64,000 bases of DNA from an uncultured Algibacter sp. (GCF_947495925.1 NZ_CANMAU010000005.1:248001-312000); one strand, 5' to 3'; positions 27,296 to 36,800 are shown, counted from the stretch's first letter. A program made the numbers and translations. Notes: generated from the letters alone by a model not told the origin.

Positions 27296-28624
27296 CTAGT
27301 TATCTTTTAGATCTGAATCAACCTCATTCGAAGCAATAATCTTATTAATTCTCAACCTATAATCAGGTCTTTTGGAGTTACCAGCTATATTAATAAAGGT
27401 TTCAGAATTATGACTTTTAGAATAAACATTGAAAAACGCATGGTTTCCGTACCAGTTTTCTAAATCTTCATTATTAGAATTATTTTCAACAAAAATGTTT
27501 CCATTACAATTATTGAAGTACATATTAGAAAATTTAATTTTGTCTAAATTTTCTTGATTTACAGCTATTTTATCTTCAAACAGAACGGCTGGGTTAAATC
27601 CAGAAATAACACTTTTTGTCATATCTAGTGATGCATTTTCTCCAACATACACAGCTTCTCTTACTAAGCCCATTTTAATATCTTCTTTAATATTACTACT
27701 AGTATTTAAAAATGTTAAGTTAGTAGCAGTAACTGAAGTGAATTTTTTAGAAAAATCAACATCCTCTTTCTTATCATATGATGCAATCTTTAAGCATCTC
27801 GCTCCACTACTATTGGAAATATATGGAGATCTTAATGCCAAAGAATTCGTCAATTCTGTTTGCGAACCATAGTTAAATTTAAAATCGTTGTAGTTTGCTT
27901 TGTATGAAACAATTCTATTAAGGTTAACATTTCCCCCCCATACTTCAAATGAATTACCCGCTGCATAACTAACCATTATATTTTCAATAATAGTTTCTCG
28001 TCCTACTCCTGCAAGTAATAAACCATTAAAATGCTCACCTCCTTGAATACGCTTACCTGCATATTCAATTCTAACATACTTCATTAATCCAGAGTTACTA
28101 TTTAAATCTGTACCTCCATAATTAGTATGAACATAGTTAGAAGGGTCAAGTTGATTGTGAAAGGAAGCCACAGATCCGTTTCCGAATTTATTTGTAGGTG
28201 CATCTCCAAGTATCATTACACCTCCCCAATCACCAGCTCGTTTAACACTTCTATTTGAGGTAAATACAATAGGATCAGTTTCAGTTCCATTAGCGACAAT
28301 ACCAGATCCTTTAGAAATGGTCAAAGCCCCTTTAGATTGATAATCACCAATTATAACCGTTCCAGGTTCAATTGTTAAAACTGCGTTGTTAGTAACAAAT
28401 ACACTTCCAACCAATAAATAAACATGTCTTTTAACAAGTTTAAGATCTTCTGTTATATTTCCAGTTAAAATTTGTGTGGGTTCGTCATAATCTTCAGTAC
28501 CAGGCTGAAATTCAGTCCAGTTAGACAACCAATTGTTAGTTCCGATTATTCCCTTTTCCTGTTGAGCAAAAGCACTTGTAATAGCAAAAAGAAATATGAA
28601 AGCGATTTGGGTAAAACTTTTCAT
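27296..28624 (-). CDS. Secreted beta-helix-like protein of unknown function
   Basis: This 442-residue protein has a clear signal peptide (MKSFTQIAFIFLFAITSAFA, then QQEKG). Residues about 50-130 form a right-handed beta-helix-like start (LTIEPGTVIIGDYQSKGALT, then a WGGVMILGDAP motif). The rest is short Asn-rich strands of solenoid type. Similar EPGT...WGG proteins are common exported proteins of Bacteroidota, some with a sorting tail; I see no type A or B tail and no lipobox here. It ends 146 bases before sprC and has its own promoter candidate at 28683..28715. A link to gliding is not shown. It could equally be an outer-surface binding protein paired with a receptor elsewhere. Confidence 0.6.
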   Translation of the reverse strand: MKSFTQIAFIFLFAITSAFAQQEKGIIGTNNWLSNWTEFQPGTEDYDEPTQILTGNITEDLKLVKRHVYLLVGSVFVTNNAVLTIEPGTVIIGDYQSKGALTISKGSGIVANGTETDPIVFTSNRSVKRAGDWGGVMILGDAPTNKFGNGSVASFHNQLDPSNYVHTNYGGTDLNSNSGLMKYVRIEYAGKRIQGGEHFNGLLLAGVGRETIIENIMVSYAAGNSFEVWGGNVNLNRIVSYKANYNDFKFNYGSQTELTNSLALRSPYISNSSGARCLKIASYDKKEDVDFSKKFTSVTATNLTFLNTSSNIKEDIKMGLVREAVYVGENASLDMTKSVISGFNPAVLFEDKIAVNQENLDKIKFSNMYFNNCNGNIFVENNSNNEDLENWYGNHAFFNVYSKSHNSETFINIAGNSKRPDYRLRINKIIASNEVDSDLKDN

Positions 28625-28682
28625 AATAAAAACATTTTAATGTTAAAACCTATATACGATTTTTTAAAAATTAATTAATAAT

Positions 28683-28715
28683 CAAATTTAGTAAAATAAA
28701 TCTATGAAATACCAA
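28683..28715 (-). promoter_or_regulatory. Candidate promoter of the 442-aa gene
   Basis: On the minus strand, TTG (28715..28713) is 22 bases from TAAATTTG (28690..28683), the Bacteroidota -33/-7 pattern. Transcription would start near 28678, about 55 bases before the start codon. Confidence 0.55.
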
Positions 28716-28720
28716 TTATT

Positions 28721-28776
28721 TCGATAAAATGCATTTTTTAATAAAATATGAACATAATTTTATCGATGAAATGCAT
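28721..28776. repeat. Direct repeats TCGATRAAATGCAT, candidate activator sites
   Basis: TCGATAAAATGCAT (28721..28734) and TCGATGAAATGCAT (28763..28776) differ by one base and are 42 bp apart, four helical turns. A third AAATGCAT core sits in a palindrome, TAAATGCATTTA, at about 28824..28835. The pair lies just upstream of the promoter candidate at 28683..28715, where an activator would bind. The rest of 28625..28954 holds no gene. Confidence 0.45.
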
Positions 28777-28874
28777 AAATACTCGATTTAATAAGTGCGT
28801 TCTTATGATAGCATGCTAACTTTTAAATGCATTTATACTTTAATTGAGCTGTATTAAGGTTAATTAAAATCATA

Positions 28875-28923
28875 AAAAATGCCAAACAATGTTAACTTAA
28901 AAAGTTTACATAATTTGGCATTC
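28875..28923 (-). terminator. Terminator of the 149-aa gene
   Basis: AATGCCAAA (28879..28887) pairs with TTTGGCATT (28915..28923). Inside, TGTTAACT pairs with AGTTTACA with one mismatch, giving a long two-part hairpin. A run of six T follows on the minus strand (28880..28875). It begins about 30 bases past the stop at 28955. Confidence 0.7.
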
Positions 28924-28954
28924 ATTTATAACAGTACTATTGAATTTGTTCTAA

Positions 28955-29404
28955 TTAACGAAATTCGTTATACTGATGTAATGATTTCATTATTTCTTCA
29001 TAAAACAATATAGCAGCGATAAGATTCTTTGTATCTCCATAGGGTAAAAATTTCCTTTGAAACTCCAACGTATTTTCTAGATAATCATCTGTATTTTCAA
29101 ATTGATCATCTAGTGCTTTGGTATTATCATTATTATCAGGAATTCCTAATGCAGTCATGGTTACACCAGGCTTTGTTGCAAAAGCAATATATGGTAACGT
29201 GCATGCTAATACTTGATTTCTCTCTTCATACAATTTAATTAAATCTCCCTTCTGTAGACGTTCTAGTTCTTCCTTATTGTGATATTTACTAATAGTTACT
29301 TTATCACTAATAATACTTTTAGGACCTTTACCTTTTTTTTGTGCAAAACCTACGCCAGTCAACAAAAAGAGACTAAAGCTTAATAAAAATATCTTTGATT
29401 TCAT
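28955..29404 (-). CDS. Small secreted protein of unknown function (149 aa)
   Basis: A signal peptide (MKSKIFLLSFSLFLLTGVGF, cleaved at AQ) leads into a basic stretch (KKGKGPKS) and a mostly helical domain. I recognise no family. Visible features are a conserved-looking core (VLACTLPYIAFATKPGVTMT), a single Cys and an acidic region (about 95-115). It is monocistronic, with a promoter candidate at 29430..29459 and a terminator at 28875..28923. The likely location is the periplasm. Nothing links it to either neighbouring operon except position. Confidence 0.65.
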   Translation of the reverse strand: MKSKIFLLSFSLFLLTGVGFAQKKGKGPKSIISDKVTISKYHNKEELERLQKGDLIKLYEERNQVLACTLPYIAFATKPGVTMTALGIPDNNDNTKALDDQFENTDDYLENTLEFQRKFLPYGDTKNLIAAILFYEEIMKSLHQYNEFR

Positions 29405-29429
29405 GTCTAAGATTTAGGGATTCAATTCA

Positions 29430-29459
29430 CAAATTTATGTAATTAAACGAATAAAACAA
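29430..29459 (-). promoter_or_regulatory. Promoter of the 149-aa gene
   Basis: On the minus strand, TTG (29459..29457) is 19 bases from TAAATTTG (29437..29430), a full match to the Bacteroidota promoter pattern. The expected start near 29426 leaves a leader of about 22 bases. Confidence 0.7.
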
Positions 29460-29608
29460 GCGTTTTGTCGATTTTTTTACTAAAAGATAGTGATTTGAAA
29501 GATTATTCATATGATTAAAAATTACAATAAAGTATTAAAACGTCATTACTAGTCTGAAAATCAACACATAGCATTATACTACTATTAATTTACTTATCAT
29601 ATTCCGCT

Positions 29609-32600
29609 TTACTTTAAGTCAAATCTAGTTTTTCGATAATAGGCCAAAACTGATACCAAAATAACAATTATGATTAGCACATAAATAAACGTAGGAATAG
29701 GTAATGGGTCACCTGCGGCATAACTATGCAAACCCGACAGATAGTAATTCACACCAAAAGAAGTCATAATAATAGATCCAAAAGCAAAAACACTAACCAT
29801 ATTAAGCACATATACTCCCTTTAGTCCTGGTATAAGTCTTAAATGTAATACTATGGCATATACAATAATACTAATGAGTGCCCAGGTTTCTTTAGGATCC
29901 CAAGCCCAATAACGCCCCCAAGATTCGTTGGCCCAAATACCTCCCAAAAAGGTACCTACGGATAAAACAAATAAACCTATAGTCATTGATATTTCGTTAA
30001 TATAGGTTAATTCCTTAATTCTAATATCAATTTCTTTTTTAGACTTTTTTGTTTTAAAAATCATTAATAGTAGTGCCATAAAACCTAAAATTGCCGATAA
30101 AGCCAACGGTGCATAGCTACTAACAATAGTTGCTACATGTACTTTTAGCCAAAACGATTTTAAAACCGGCATTAAGTTCGTAATTTCAGGACTCAACCAA
30201 TCTAAATAGCTAACAAATAATAAAGCTCCTGCAAATAATGTGGAAAGAGGTAATGCAAAATCTGATTTTCTAAACGTTAGCAACCCACATAATAATAAAA
30301 CCCAGGAAACAAACACTAACATTTCATAACCGTTACTCCATGGGGCATGTTGAGCGACGTACCATCTTAAAATAATATTACCAGTAAACATTAAAAAACA
30401 AATTAGAGTAAATACTATTAAAACATTCCAAAATACCTCTAACCACTTCTGCGCAGTAAAAATCCTCATAATTGCTATTACAAGAAGTATAGCTCCAATT
30501 GTAAAGAAGACTTGAAATAACCAAAAGTTTAAATTAAGCTGATTATACCATAACTCAGCTTCAATTCGTTTTCTGCTTGGTATAACTTCCTTACCCAAAA
30601 CATCTTGAAATGTTTTAATATATTCTAGCTTTTCGCTAGCCGAAACCCATTTTTTTGAGTTAACATCGTTGAAATATGATGGTATAATGTTTTGAGCAAA
30701 CTTTGCATCTTCTTCTGGAAAATCATTAAAGTGATGCGTTTGCGAATGCCACTTATTATTTTCATCATTGCTATTTGGAAAAATTTTTAAATAATTTCCT
30801 GAAAAAACATTGTACAATATATTAAAACGCTCATCTACCTTTAACACTTCCTTATCAAGCTCACTGCGTTCAGCTGGTTTCTTTTTATTAGCTTCTTCGG
30901 CAGCTTTAGTCAATATATATTGACCACTATCATCAAGTAACCCTGTGAACGAAACCAAACCATCTTCACTAACATCTAATTCCTTAAATAAAGTTCCTCC
31001 TTTTTTTAAGTCTACTTTAATTAGGGGAATATATTGCCAAATATTCGATGCTGACTGCATGGCTAAAAAAGCTTGATTAGCACTAAACTTGATATGCTTT
31101 TTATCTTCAGTAAATTTGAAATATGGTTTCCTTGATAGCTTTCTTAAAAACTCAGATGCCAAAGTATTCATCGGTTTTATTCTTCCATCTAAATCTTGAA
31201 CCATAAGTCTACCAAACATTTCAGCATGTTGCTCATCCACTTCTAATTTACTAATAGTATTAATGGAAATTTCGGGAGCTTTAGTTTGACCAAAGGCTGT
31301 CGAAGTAAATAAAAGTAATAAAACAATTGACGAAGTTGTTTTACGTTTTAGTTTTTTCAAATTCTGATTTACTAAAGTAAACCGTGAGCTCTTACCAAAA
31401 AGTGTAAAAAACATACCTATCATCATCAAAAAATAGCCTAAATAAGTCACGTTAGTTCCTAGGACATCATGATTAACTGCCAAAACAGTTCCCAATTCAT
31501 CCGTATCATAACTAGCCTGAAAAAATCGATACCCTTTATAATCTAAAACGTTATTCATAAAAATACGATGCGGTATTTCTTCTTGTCCATCAATTACTTT
31601 CACCTCGCTAGCGTAGGCTGAAGGACTTGTAGAACCCGGGTAACGCTCTAGTTGAAAATCGTCTAATTGAATTGAAAATGGCGTAATTATAGGCTCTGCT
31701 CCATAAGACAGCGAGACCTTTACATTGTCCAGAGTAACATCATGCTTCGTAGGTAAGAAGCCCTCACGATATAATATCCTTGTATTTTCAGATTGATTAT
31801 TAACACTAACATTTACAATTAGGGCATCATCTTTTTGTTCATCATTATCCTTGGGCTTTTCAGACTCACTAACTAATACTATTTTGGCATTTGGATGATA
31901 AGATGTTGGTACAAAAGAAGCATCGCCATCTCTGTATAAAGTTCGTAATTGAATATTATGAATACTATCTTTCTTTATAGTTCCAGCTGTTTCGGTTGCC
32001 ATAACAAAGGTGCTCAGATTACGAGGAGATAGAATACTAAATACCCCATCATTCTCCATTATATTAATTACGCCTTCCTCTTGAACATCGAATCCTACTT
32101 TATGGCGGTGTGCACCAATAGCTTCAACTTCTCCCCTTTCTAAAAAAACAGTCTCTCTACCATTACCTGCAGATACTACCATTTGTATCATGGTCTTTCC
32201 ATTTTCAACATCATCTTTAATCACAGGAATGGCATCAGCTATAAAATCATCAAATTTAATGTGTATTGTTTTTCCATTTAAGTCGTCATTAAGCTCAAAA
32301 TAATTATTGCTTAAAGTTGAAAATTCAATTTTTTTTCTAATTGTTTTAGTTGCGCGTCCATCTGATAAATGCACATGTAAATAATTATGATCTGATATTA
32401 TTAAATTTGAAGAAGCCCCTTCCCTAATTCTCATAATACCACCGTAAGATGCATATCTGGTAATTCCAGCCCCTAATAAAACAATAATAAAAGCTAAATG
32501 AAAAGTCAATAAAGCCCATTTCTCAAGTCGCCATAGCTTGTACTTATATATATTCATGATAAAGCAAATACCTAAACCCAGCATTACCATTTCGAACCAC

Positions 32601-32743
32601 CAAGCATCATAAATTAATTTCCATGCTGTTGCTGTTCCAAAATCATTTTCTATAAATGTGGCTACTGCCATGGCTACACCAAAAACAAGCAGAAGTAAAA
32701 CTGCTAAGGATGATGATGATAATATTTTAAACAACTTATTCAT
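29609..32743 (-). CDS. ccsBA: CcsBA-type cytochrome c synthase (ResB-CcsA fusion)
   Basis: This 1044-residue fusion carries ResB/CcsB at the N-terminus, with membrane segments near residues 10-30, 45-65 and 75-95, a long periplasmic domain and another segment near 430-450. A linker region (about 490-690) precedes CcsA, which has a run of membrane helices from about 705 to 1035. The CcsA WWD signature is present (WGRYWAWDPKETW) in the haem-handling loop, with nearby His residues (LHSYAAGDPLP, HLRLIPG). The protein moves haem across the inner membrane and attaches it to CXXCH/CXXCK motifs. It follows nrfA by 86 bases on the same strand. That suggests it matures the nine haems of NrfHA, including the unusual CWTCK site. 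System II fusions of this size are normal in Bacteroidota. Confidence 0.92.
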   Translation of the reverse strand: MNKLFKILSSSSLAVLLLLVFGVAMAVATFIENDFGTATAWKLIYDAWWFEMVMLGLGICFIMNIYKYKLWRLEKWALLTFHLAFIIVLLGAGITRYASYGGIMRIREGASSNLIISDHNYLHVHLSDGRATKTIRKKIEFSTLSNNYFELNDDLNGKTIHIKFDDFIADAIPVIKDDVENGKTMIQMVVSAGNGRETVFLERGEVEAIGAHRHKVGFDVQEEGVINIMENDGVFSILSPRNLSTFVMATETAGTIKKDSIHNIQLRTLYRDGDASFVPTSYHPNAKIVLVSESEKPKDNDEQKDDALIVNVSVNNQSENTRILYREGFLPTKHDVTLDNVKVSLSYGAEPIITPFSIQLDDFQLERYPGSTSPSAYASEVKVIDGQEEIPHRIFMNNVLDYKGYRFFQASYDTDELGTVLAVNHDVLGTNVTYLGYFLMMIGMFFTLFGKSSRFTLVNQNLKKLKRKTTSSIVLLLLFTSTAFGQTKAPEISINTISKLEVDEQHAEMFGRLMVQDLDGRIKPMNTLASEFLRKLSRKPYFKFTEDKKHIKFSANQAFLAMQSASNIWQYIPLIKVDLKKGGTLFKELDVSEDGLVSFTGLLDDSGQYILTKAAEEANKKKPAERSELDKEVLKVDERFNILYNVFSGNYLKIFPNSNDENNKWHSQTHHFNDFPEEDAKFAQNIIPSYFNDVNSKKWVSASEKLEYIKTFQDVLGKEVIPSRKRIEAELWYNQLNLNFWLFQVFFTIGAILLVIAIMRIFTAQKWLEVFWNVLIVFTLICFLMFTGNIILRWYVAQHAPWSNGYEMLVFVSWVLLLCGLLTFRKSDFALPLSTLFAGALLFVSYLDWLSPEITNLMPVLKSFWLKVHVATIVSSYAPLALSAILGFMALLLMIFKTKKSKKEIDIRIKELTYINEISMTIGLFVLSVGTFLGGIWANESWGRYWAWDPKETWALISIIVYAIVLHLRLIPGLKGVYVLNMVSVFAFGSIIMTSFGVNYYLSGLHSYAAGDPLPIPTFIYVLIIIVILVSVLAYYRKTRFDLK

Positions 32744-32829
32744 TATAAAGAATTTGCATTAAAAGTAAAAAGATACCCTATCATTACAACAAGGTACCTT
32801 TATTAAGCATTATAAGTATACAGTAATAA

Positions 32830-34326
32830 TTAGTTTGCAGCCGAAACTGTATTTATAGGCATTTTATCTTCTCGAGCCTTAGCTTCTTCCAGCCATTTAG
32901 GCAATACATTTTTCTTAAACTCCGCTTTATCAGCTTCTAACTTTTCCATATCTAAACCAATAAACTCTTGTGCTTTTGCTTTAGTAGATATATCAGGCAT
33001 ATCTAATGGTTTATTATGCCCTAATTCAGCTAATAATCTTGCCAATTTAACACGAGCTTCTTGAGCAATTACCAGACCACTACCAATCACACGAGCTGTT
33101 TCGACAGGTGAATGAAAAGATGCTCCGTGTGCCGCCGCCGAATAATCCCAACGCCATTGTCCGTGACGAATGTCGGTTAAAATAGGTTTCATCTGTTCTT
33201 CAGTAGCACCTAAGTCCCAACAAGCTTTAGCTTCTAAATGCGCTTTTACAAGCAAGTCCTCTAATTTTAATCTATTCTCAGTAGCCTTTTGTTGTCTATC
33301 ATAAACATTAGCAATTAACTTACTAGATTCTTCACGATGACAAACTTGACATGCATTAGATGTATTATTTAGAGGGGACTGAATATGGTGATCGGTAAAT
33401 TTTTGCCCACCTTCACTTTTGTAAGGCATATGGCAGTCTGCACAAGACACACCTCTGTCGGCATGTACCCCTGTGGTAAACGTTTCGTAACCTGGATGTT
33501 GTGCTTTTAGCATAGGAGCTTTACTAATTTTATGCGTCCAATCCTTAAATTCAAGGTTATCATAATAGTTTTCCATGTCTTCTACCGTCATTCCATCTTT
33601 CCATGGAAAAACTAAATATGGTGTACCCTCTTTTCCTGGTAAATTTTTATTGAAATAATACTCAACGTGGCATTGAGCACAAACCAATGAGCGCATTTCG
33701 TTATGCGTGGCCTGATTAATATCTTTTCCCATAGCATCAAAAGCTTCAACCAAAGCAGGTCTAGTAATTCGAAGCTTCATAGATTTCGGGTCATGACAGT
33801 CAGCACAGCCTATTGGGTTAACAATTTCTTCACCCTTATCTGACCATTTACCGCTATAGAATTCTTTTACACCAATTTCATTCATCAAACGAGGTACATC
33901 AGGGCTTTTACATGTCCAACAAGTTGCTGGCATTGGACCATCTCCCTTCCCTTTCGGGCCTCCTGTTCTTAAAGTATTATGAATATCATCAATAGCATAC
34001 GCATGCCCTCTTCCTTGATTGTAATCTTTTGAAAAACCATATCCAGCAAACAAAATAACTAATCTTGGATCCTCTTCAAGAACATCCCTCATAGCAGAAC
34101 CGCCTTGCATAGACGCAAATGAAGTATCTAAAGTCTGCATGTAAGATTGATATTCTAAAGGAAAATTATCTCCCCAAACTTCATTTCTGGGTTCATTTTC
34201 ACCGATATCAACCTTGGGTACATACTTATATTTAGCCTCTGATTTTCTATCGACAATACTAGAAGCTAAAAGCCCCAGTAGAAATACGACAATAATGGTT
34301 ACGATAAATAATACTTTGTTTTTCAT
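32830..34326 (-). CDS. nrfA: NrfA, ammonia-forming cytochrome c nitrite reductase
   Basis: This periplasmic pentahaem enzyme (498 aa) reduces nitrite to ammonium with six electrons. An N-terminal membrane segment/signal spans residues 4-22. Five haem motifs are visible: CWTCK (136-140, the Lys-ligated catalytic haem) and CxxCH at 174, 216, 295 and 326. Active-site residues can be picked out: Arg106 in GRGHAY, Tyr223 or 224 after CAQCHVEYY, and His277 in QHPGYE. All key residues are present and the length is normal. It lies 16 bases after nrfH and before ccsBA, forming one operon. The product supports respiratory ammonification or nitrite/NO detoxification at low oxygen. Confidence 0.97.
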   Translation of the reverse strand: MKNKVLFIVTIIVVFLLGLLASSIVDRKSEAKYKYVPKVDIGENEPRNEVWGDNFPLEYQSYMQTLDTSFASMQGGSAMRDVLEEDPRLVILFAGYGFSKDYNQGRGHAYAIDDIHNTLRTGGPKGKGDGPMPATCWTCKSPDVPRLMNEIGVKEFYSGKWSDKGEEIVNPIGCADCHDPKSMKLRITRPALVEAFDAMGKDINQATHNEMRSLVCAQCHVEYYFNKNLPGKEGTPYLVFPWKDGMTVEDMENYYDNLEFKDWTHKISKAPMLKAQHPGYETFTTGVHADRGVSCADCHMPYKSEGGQKFTDHHIQSPLNNTSNACQVCHREESSKLIANVYDRQQKATENRLKLEDLLVKAHLEAKACWDLGATEEQMKPILTDIRHGQWRWDYSAAAHGASFHSPVETARVIGSGLVIAQEARVKLARLLAELGHNKPLDMPDISTKAKAQEFIGLDMEKLEADKAEFKKNVLPKWLEEAKAREDKMPINTVSAAN

Positions 34327-34342
34327 CTCTGTTAATCGTTTA

Positions 34343-34942
34343 TTATTTTTTTAATTGTTCTTCCAACCAAGAAGGGATTACAAGCTCATCTTCTGGATCT
34401 GTTGGAATAGGTGCTACATTAAATTTTATTGTGGATAACCCATGAACTTTACCGTGCGGAATAAGTTTATGACAACTCCAACATTGACGCCCTGTTCTAT
34501 TGTTTTCATGGTCCTTTATCCAACCTTTATATTTGGACTGAGTTACCTGCTGTACGTGACAGCGAATACAGTTTTGTTGAACCACTTCTTGCGAAGCTTC
34601 TTTCATTTCAATAACATCTGGCTCTGCTCTTAAAGTAAAAACTGAAGCATGATATAAGCCGTCTTTGGCTTTAAAATAATACTTATTAAAGATATTATCA
34701 TGTGGCACATGACAATCATTGCAGTTTGCCCATTCACGATGAGAACTGTGCATCCAGCTATTATAAACTGGTGTCATAACATGACAATTAACACAGGCCG
34801 TAGGATCATCAGACATATAGGATAACACCCTAGATTCTCTGGCCATAAATAAACCTAATCCTATAATAACGGCTATAAAAAAGACTGCCGTAGGACGCCA
34901 TCTAGATGTTTTTGGTGGTAATACTTTCTTTTTGTTCATCAA
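34343..34942 (-). CDS. nrfH: NrfH, tetrahaem quinol dehydrogenase subunit
   Basis: This 199-residue NapC/NirT-family protein has one N-terminal membrane helix (about 17-34) and four haem motifs: CVNCH (50-54), CNDCH (74-78), CIRCH (125-129) and CWSCH (154-158). Met56, just after the first motif, matches the methionine ligand known for NrfH haem 1. It takes electrons from menaquinol and passes them to NrfA on the periplasmic face. It is the first gene of the operon, with the promoter and Crp/Fnr-like site about 160-210 bases upstream. The C-terminal tail of about 40 residues after the last haem is somewhat long. Confidence 0.95.
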   Translation of the reverse strand: MMNKKKVLPPKTSRWRPTAVFFIAVIIGLGLFMARESRVLSYMSDDPTACVNCHVMTPVYNSWMHSSHREWANCNDCHVPHDNIFNKYYFKAKDGLYHASVFTLRAEPDVIEMKEASQEVVQQNCIRCHVQQVTQSKYKGWIKDHENNRTGRQCWSCHKLIPHGKVHGLSTIKFNVAPIPTDPEDELVIPSWLEEQLKK

Positions 34943-35103
34943 GATGATTATTTTTCCGTTTTATTAAAAAAAGTATTCAACTTTGAAACGATTGAACTCA
35001 CATCAAAAAAAATCAAAACACTGTAAGAATGATGGTTTATCAAGATCAATTGGTTTTATTTATTTTAAAAGTAAGCATTTTATCAGTTCCTTCAACTTAA
35101 GAG

Positions 35104-35148
35104 CAAATTTAATTCTACAATAATATTTCAAATGTGACAATTATCATA
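35104..35148 (-). promoter_or_regulatory. nrf promoter with Crp/Fnr-family (HcpR-like) site
   Basis: On the minus strand, TAAATTTG (35111..35104) fits the -7 box; the nearest TTG is 17 bases away. TGTGACAATTATCATA (35133..35148) is a near-palindrome of the TGTGA-N6-TCACA type used by Crp/Fnr regulators, including HcpR. Its centre is about 41 bases upstream of the expected start, the normal place for a class II activator. The remaining bases of 34943..35341 hold no gene. Confidence 0.6.
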
Positions 35149-35341
35149 GAATTATAATAAAAGATAAAAAAATCTTCTTATAAAGGTTTGTGTTTATACC
35201 ATTCTGATCAGTTAAATTAAAGATTACAGTAATTATTTCATTATCACGAACTAGTGAAGCCGCAATAATTAATAAAAAACACCTTTAAGTATGACATAAA
35301 TGGTTTTAAAGTAGTTCTAAAAAAAAAGTTGATTTTACTGC

Positions 35342-36247
35342 TTAACCAAAATTAAGCCCGCAAGAATTAATCACTCTTTTAATTAATGTAGGCTCACTTC
35401 CTGGACCAATTGTTAGTAATTTAGAACCAGTTATAGGTATGCCATTAAATGGTCTAATATGAACTTCTCCATCTGGTTTACGCTCAAAATATGTGTAATC
35501 TTCATCTTGTCCAATTTTAGTACAACCTTTCACTCGAAGTATACTTTTTGGTAATTCAGAACAAATTTTATGAATACAATCGGTGTCAGGCAGATTAGGT
35601 AAATCAACTGAACAGGATGCCCAATGTGCTTTTAAATGACCAAATTTTTGAAAATCATTTTTAGATGGTAGTAATTCTGGAAGTAAAGCTATATCTAAAT
35701 CATTCAACGTAACAATTTTCGCCATTGGGTTAAGCTCTTTCAATTCTTCTATAACAGTAGTTTTTCGTTTTAATAATACTTCATCTAAATGAGTTAAAAC
35801 CAATAATGAAGATACTTGAATTTGATTAGATTCGAGTTCATTATGTTCTCCATGTTTTTGCCAGTTTTTAACATCAACTACAGATATTTGAATGGGCGGC
35901 AGGAATCGTTCATTAATACCAACTCCAAGAAATTCCATAAGAGAACAAGCGTCTGAAGTGCCATTAGCTTCAATGAGTGTGATGCCGTTTTCCCGTTCTG
36001 GAACTCTATTTACAATATTTCTTAGTTCTACAATACCACTACAACATATACAGTTTCCACTGAGTGCTTTGACACATTGCAAATTCATTTGTTCTGTAAA
36101 TTGTTGCGCATCTAAATAAGCATTTTCATAATCATTAAGAATAACAAACGGGTTCCAGCCTTTATCTGTAAAATTTTTTACCAAATACTTTAATAATGTT
36201 GTTTTTCCAGCTCCTAAAAAGCCAACAACAGTAATAATTGCTTCCAT
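35342..36247 (-). CDS. COG0523-family GTPase, putative zinc metallochaperone
   Basis: This 301-residue G3E-type GTPase has a Walker A motif (GFLGAGKT, residues 9-16), the family metal motif CXCC (Cys66, Cys68, Cys69 in GNCICCSG), and a Walker-B/switch region (ITLIEANGTSD). The C-terminal CobW-C-like domain runs from about 205 to 300. COG0523 proteins hand metals (zinc, cobalt, nickel) to client enzymes at the cost of GTP, and many are induced by Zur in zinc starvation. It ends the operon merC-117aa-mogA-this gene, 10 bases after mogA. The divergent Fur/Zur regulator supports zinc as the metal. The closely linked mogA may be a client or only a neighbour. A cobalamin role is unlikely, since no cobalamin genes are near. 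Confidence 0.85.
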   Translation of the reverse strand: MEAIITVVGFLGAGKTTLLKYLVKNFTDKGWNPFVILNDYENAYLDAQQFTEQMNLQCVKALSGNCICCSGIVELRNIVNRVPERENGITLIEANGTSDACSLMEFLGVGINERFLPPIQISVVDVKNWQKHGEHNELESNQIQVSSLLVLTHLDEVLLKRKTTVIEELKELNPMAKIVTLNDLDIALLPELLPSKNDFQKFGHLKAHWASCSVDLPNLPDTDCIHKICSELPKSILRVKGCTKIGQDEDYTYFERKPDGEVHIRPFNGIPITGSKLLTIGPGSEPTLIKRVINSCGLNFG

Positions 36248-36257
36248 ATAGTTGACT

Positions 36258-36800
36258 TTATTTTTTCTTAGGCCTAAATGGTTTTATAATCTGCTCATTA
36301 CATTCTAAAAACGGGCCCTCCATAAGATCAATACAATACGGTACAGCAGGGAAAATAGCATCTAAACATTCTCTAATTGACTTTGGTTTTCCCGGTAGAT
36401 TAATAATTAAACTACAACCTCTAAGCCCGGCAGTTTGTCTTGATAGGATAGCTGTGGGTACAAACTTCAGGGATTCGGCTCTCATAAGCTCGCCAAACCC
36501 AGGCATCATTCTATCACATACAGCCTCTGTAGCTTCTGGAGTCACATCTCTTTTTGCTGGTCCCGTTCCTCCTGTTGTAACTACCAAACAACAATCTTGA
36601 TTATCGACCATATCCATTATCGTTTTTTCAATATCGTCTTGTTCGTCAGGCACTATTTTGTAAACTTCATTCCAATTTGAAATTAAATATTCGTTTAAGG
36701 TCGCTATGATTGCTTGTCCGCTTAGGTCTTCATAAACTCCTGCACTCGCTCTATCACTTACTGTTATGATTCCTATATTTATTGTCTCCATTTTATTCAA
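36258..36800 (-). CDS. mogA: MogA-type molybdopterin adenylyltransferase
   Basis: This 180-residue MoaB/Mog-fold protein has the two family signatures: TTGGTGPAKRDVTPEA (about residues 75-90) and LPGKPKSIRECLDAIFPAVP (about 134-153). The family activates molybdopterin by adenylation before molybdenum insertion. The ATG at 36800 overlaps the preceding stop (ATGA); a second ATG three codons in is also possible. No other molybdenum-cofactor gene is in view. Its place inside a putative Zur-regulated operon is unusual and might mean a paralogue used under zinc limitation. Fold and signatures are clear; the in vivo role is inferred. Confidence 0.88.
   Translation of the reverse strand: MNKMETINIGIITVSDRASAGVYEDLSGQAIIATLNEYLISNWNEVYKIVPDEQDDIEKTIMDMVDNQDCCLVVTTGGTGPAKRDVTPEATEAVCDRMMPGFGELMRAESLKFVPTAILSRQTAGLRGCSLIINLPGKPKSIRECLDAIFPAVPYCIDLMEGPFLECNEQIIKPFRPKKK

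Noticed and set aside
32770-32802. Hairpin between nrfA and ccsBA (AAAGATACC / GGTACCTTT)
   Set aside because: There is one mismatch, a long loop and no T-run. It may affect mRNA stability but does not support a terminator call.
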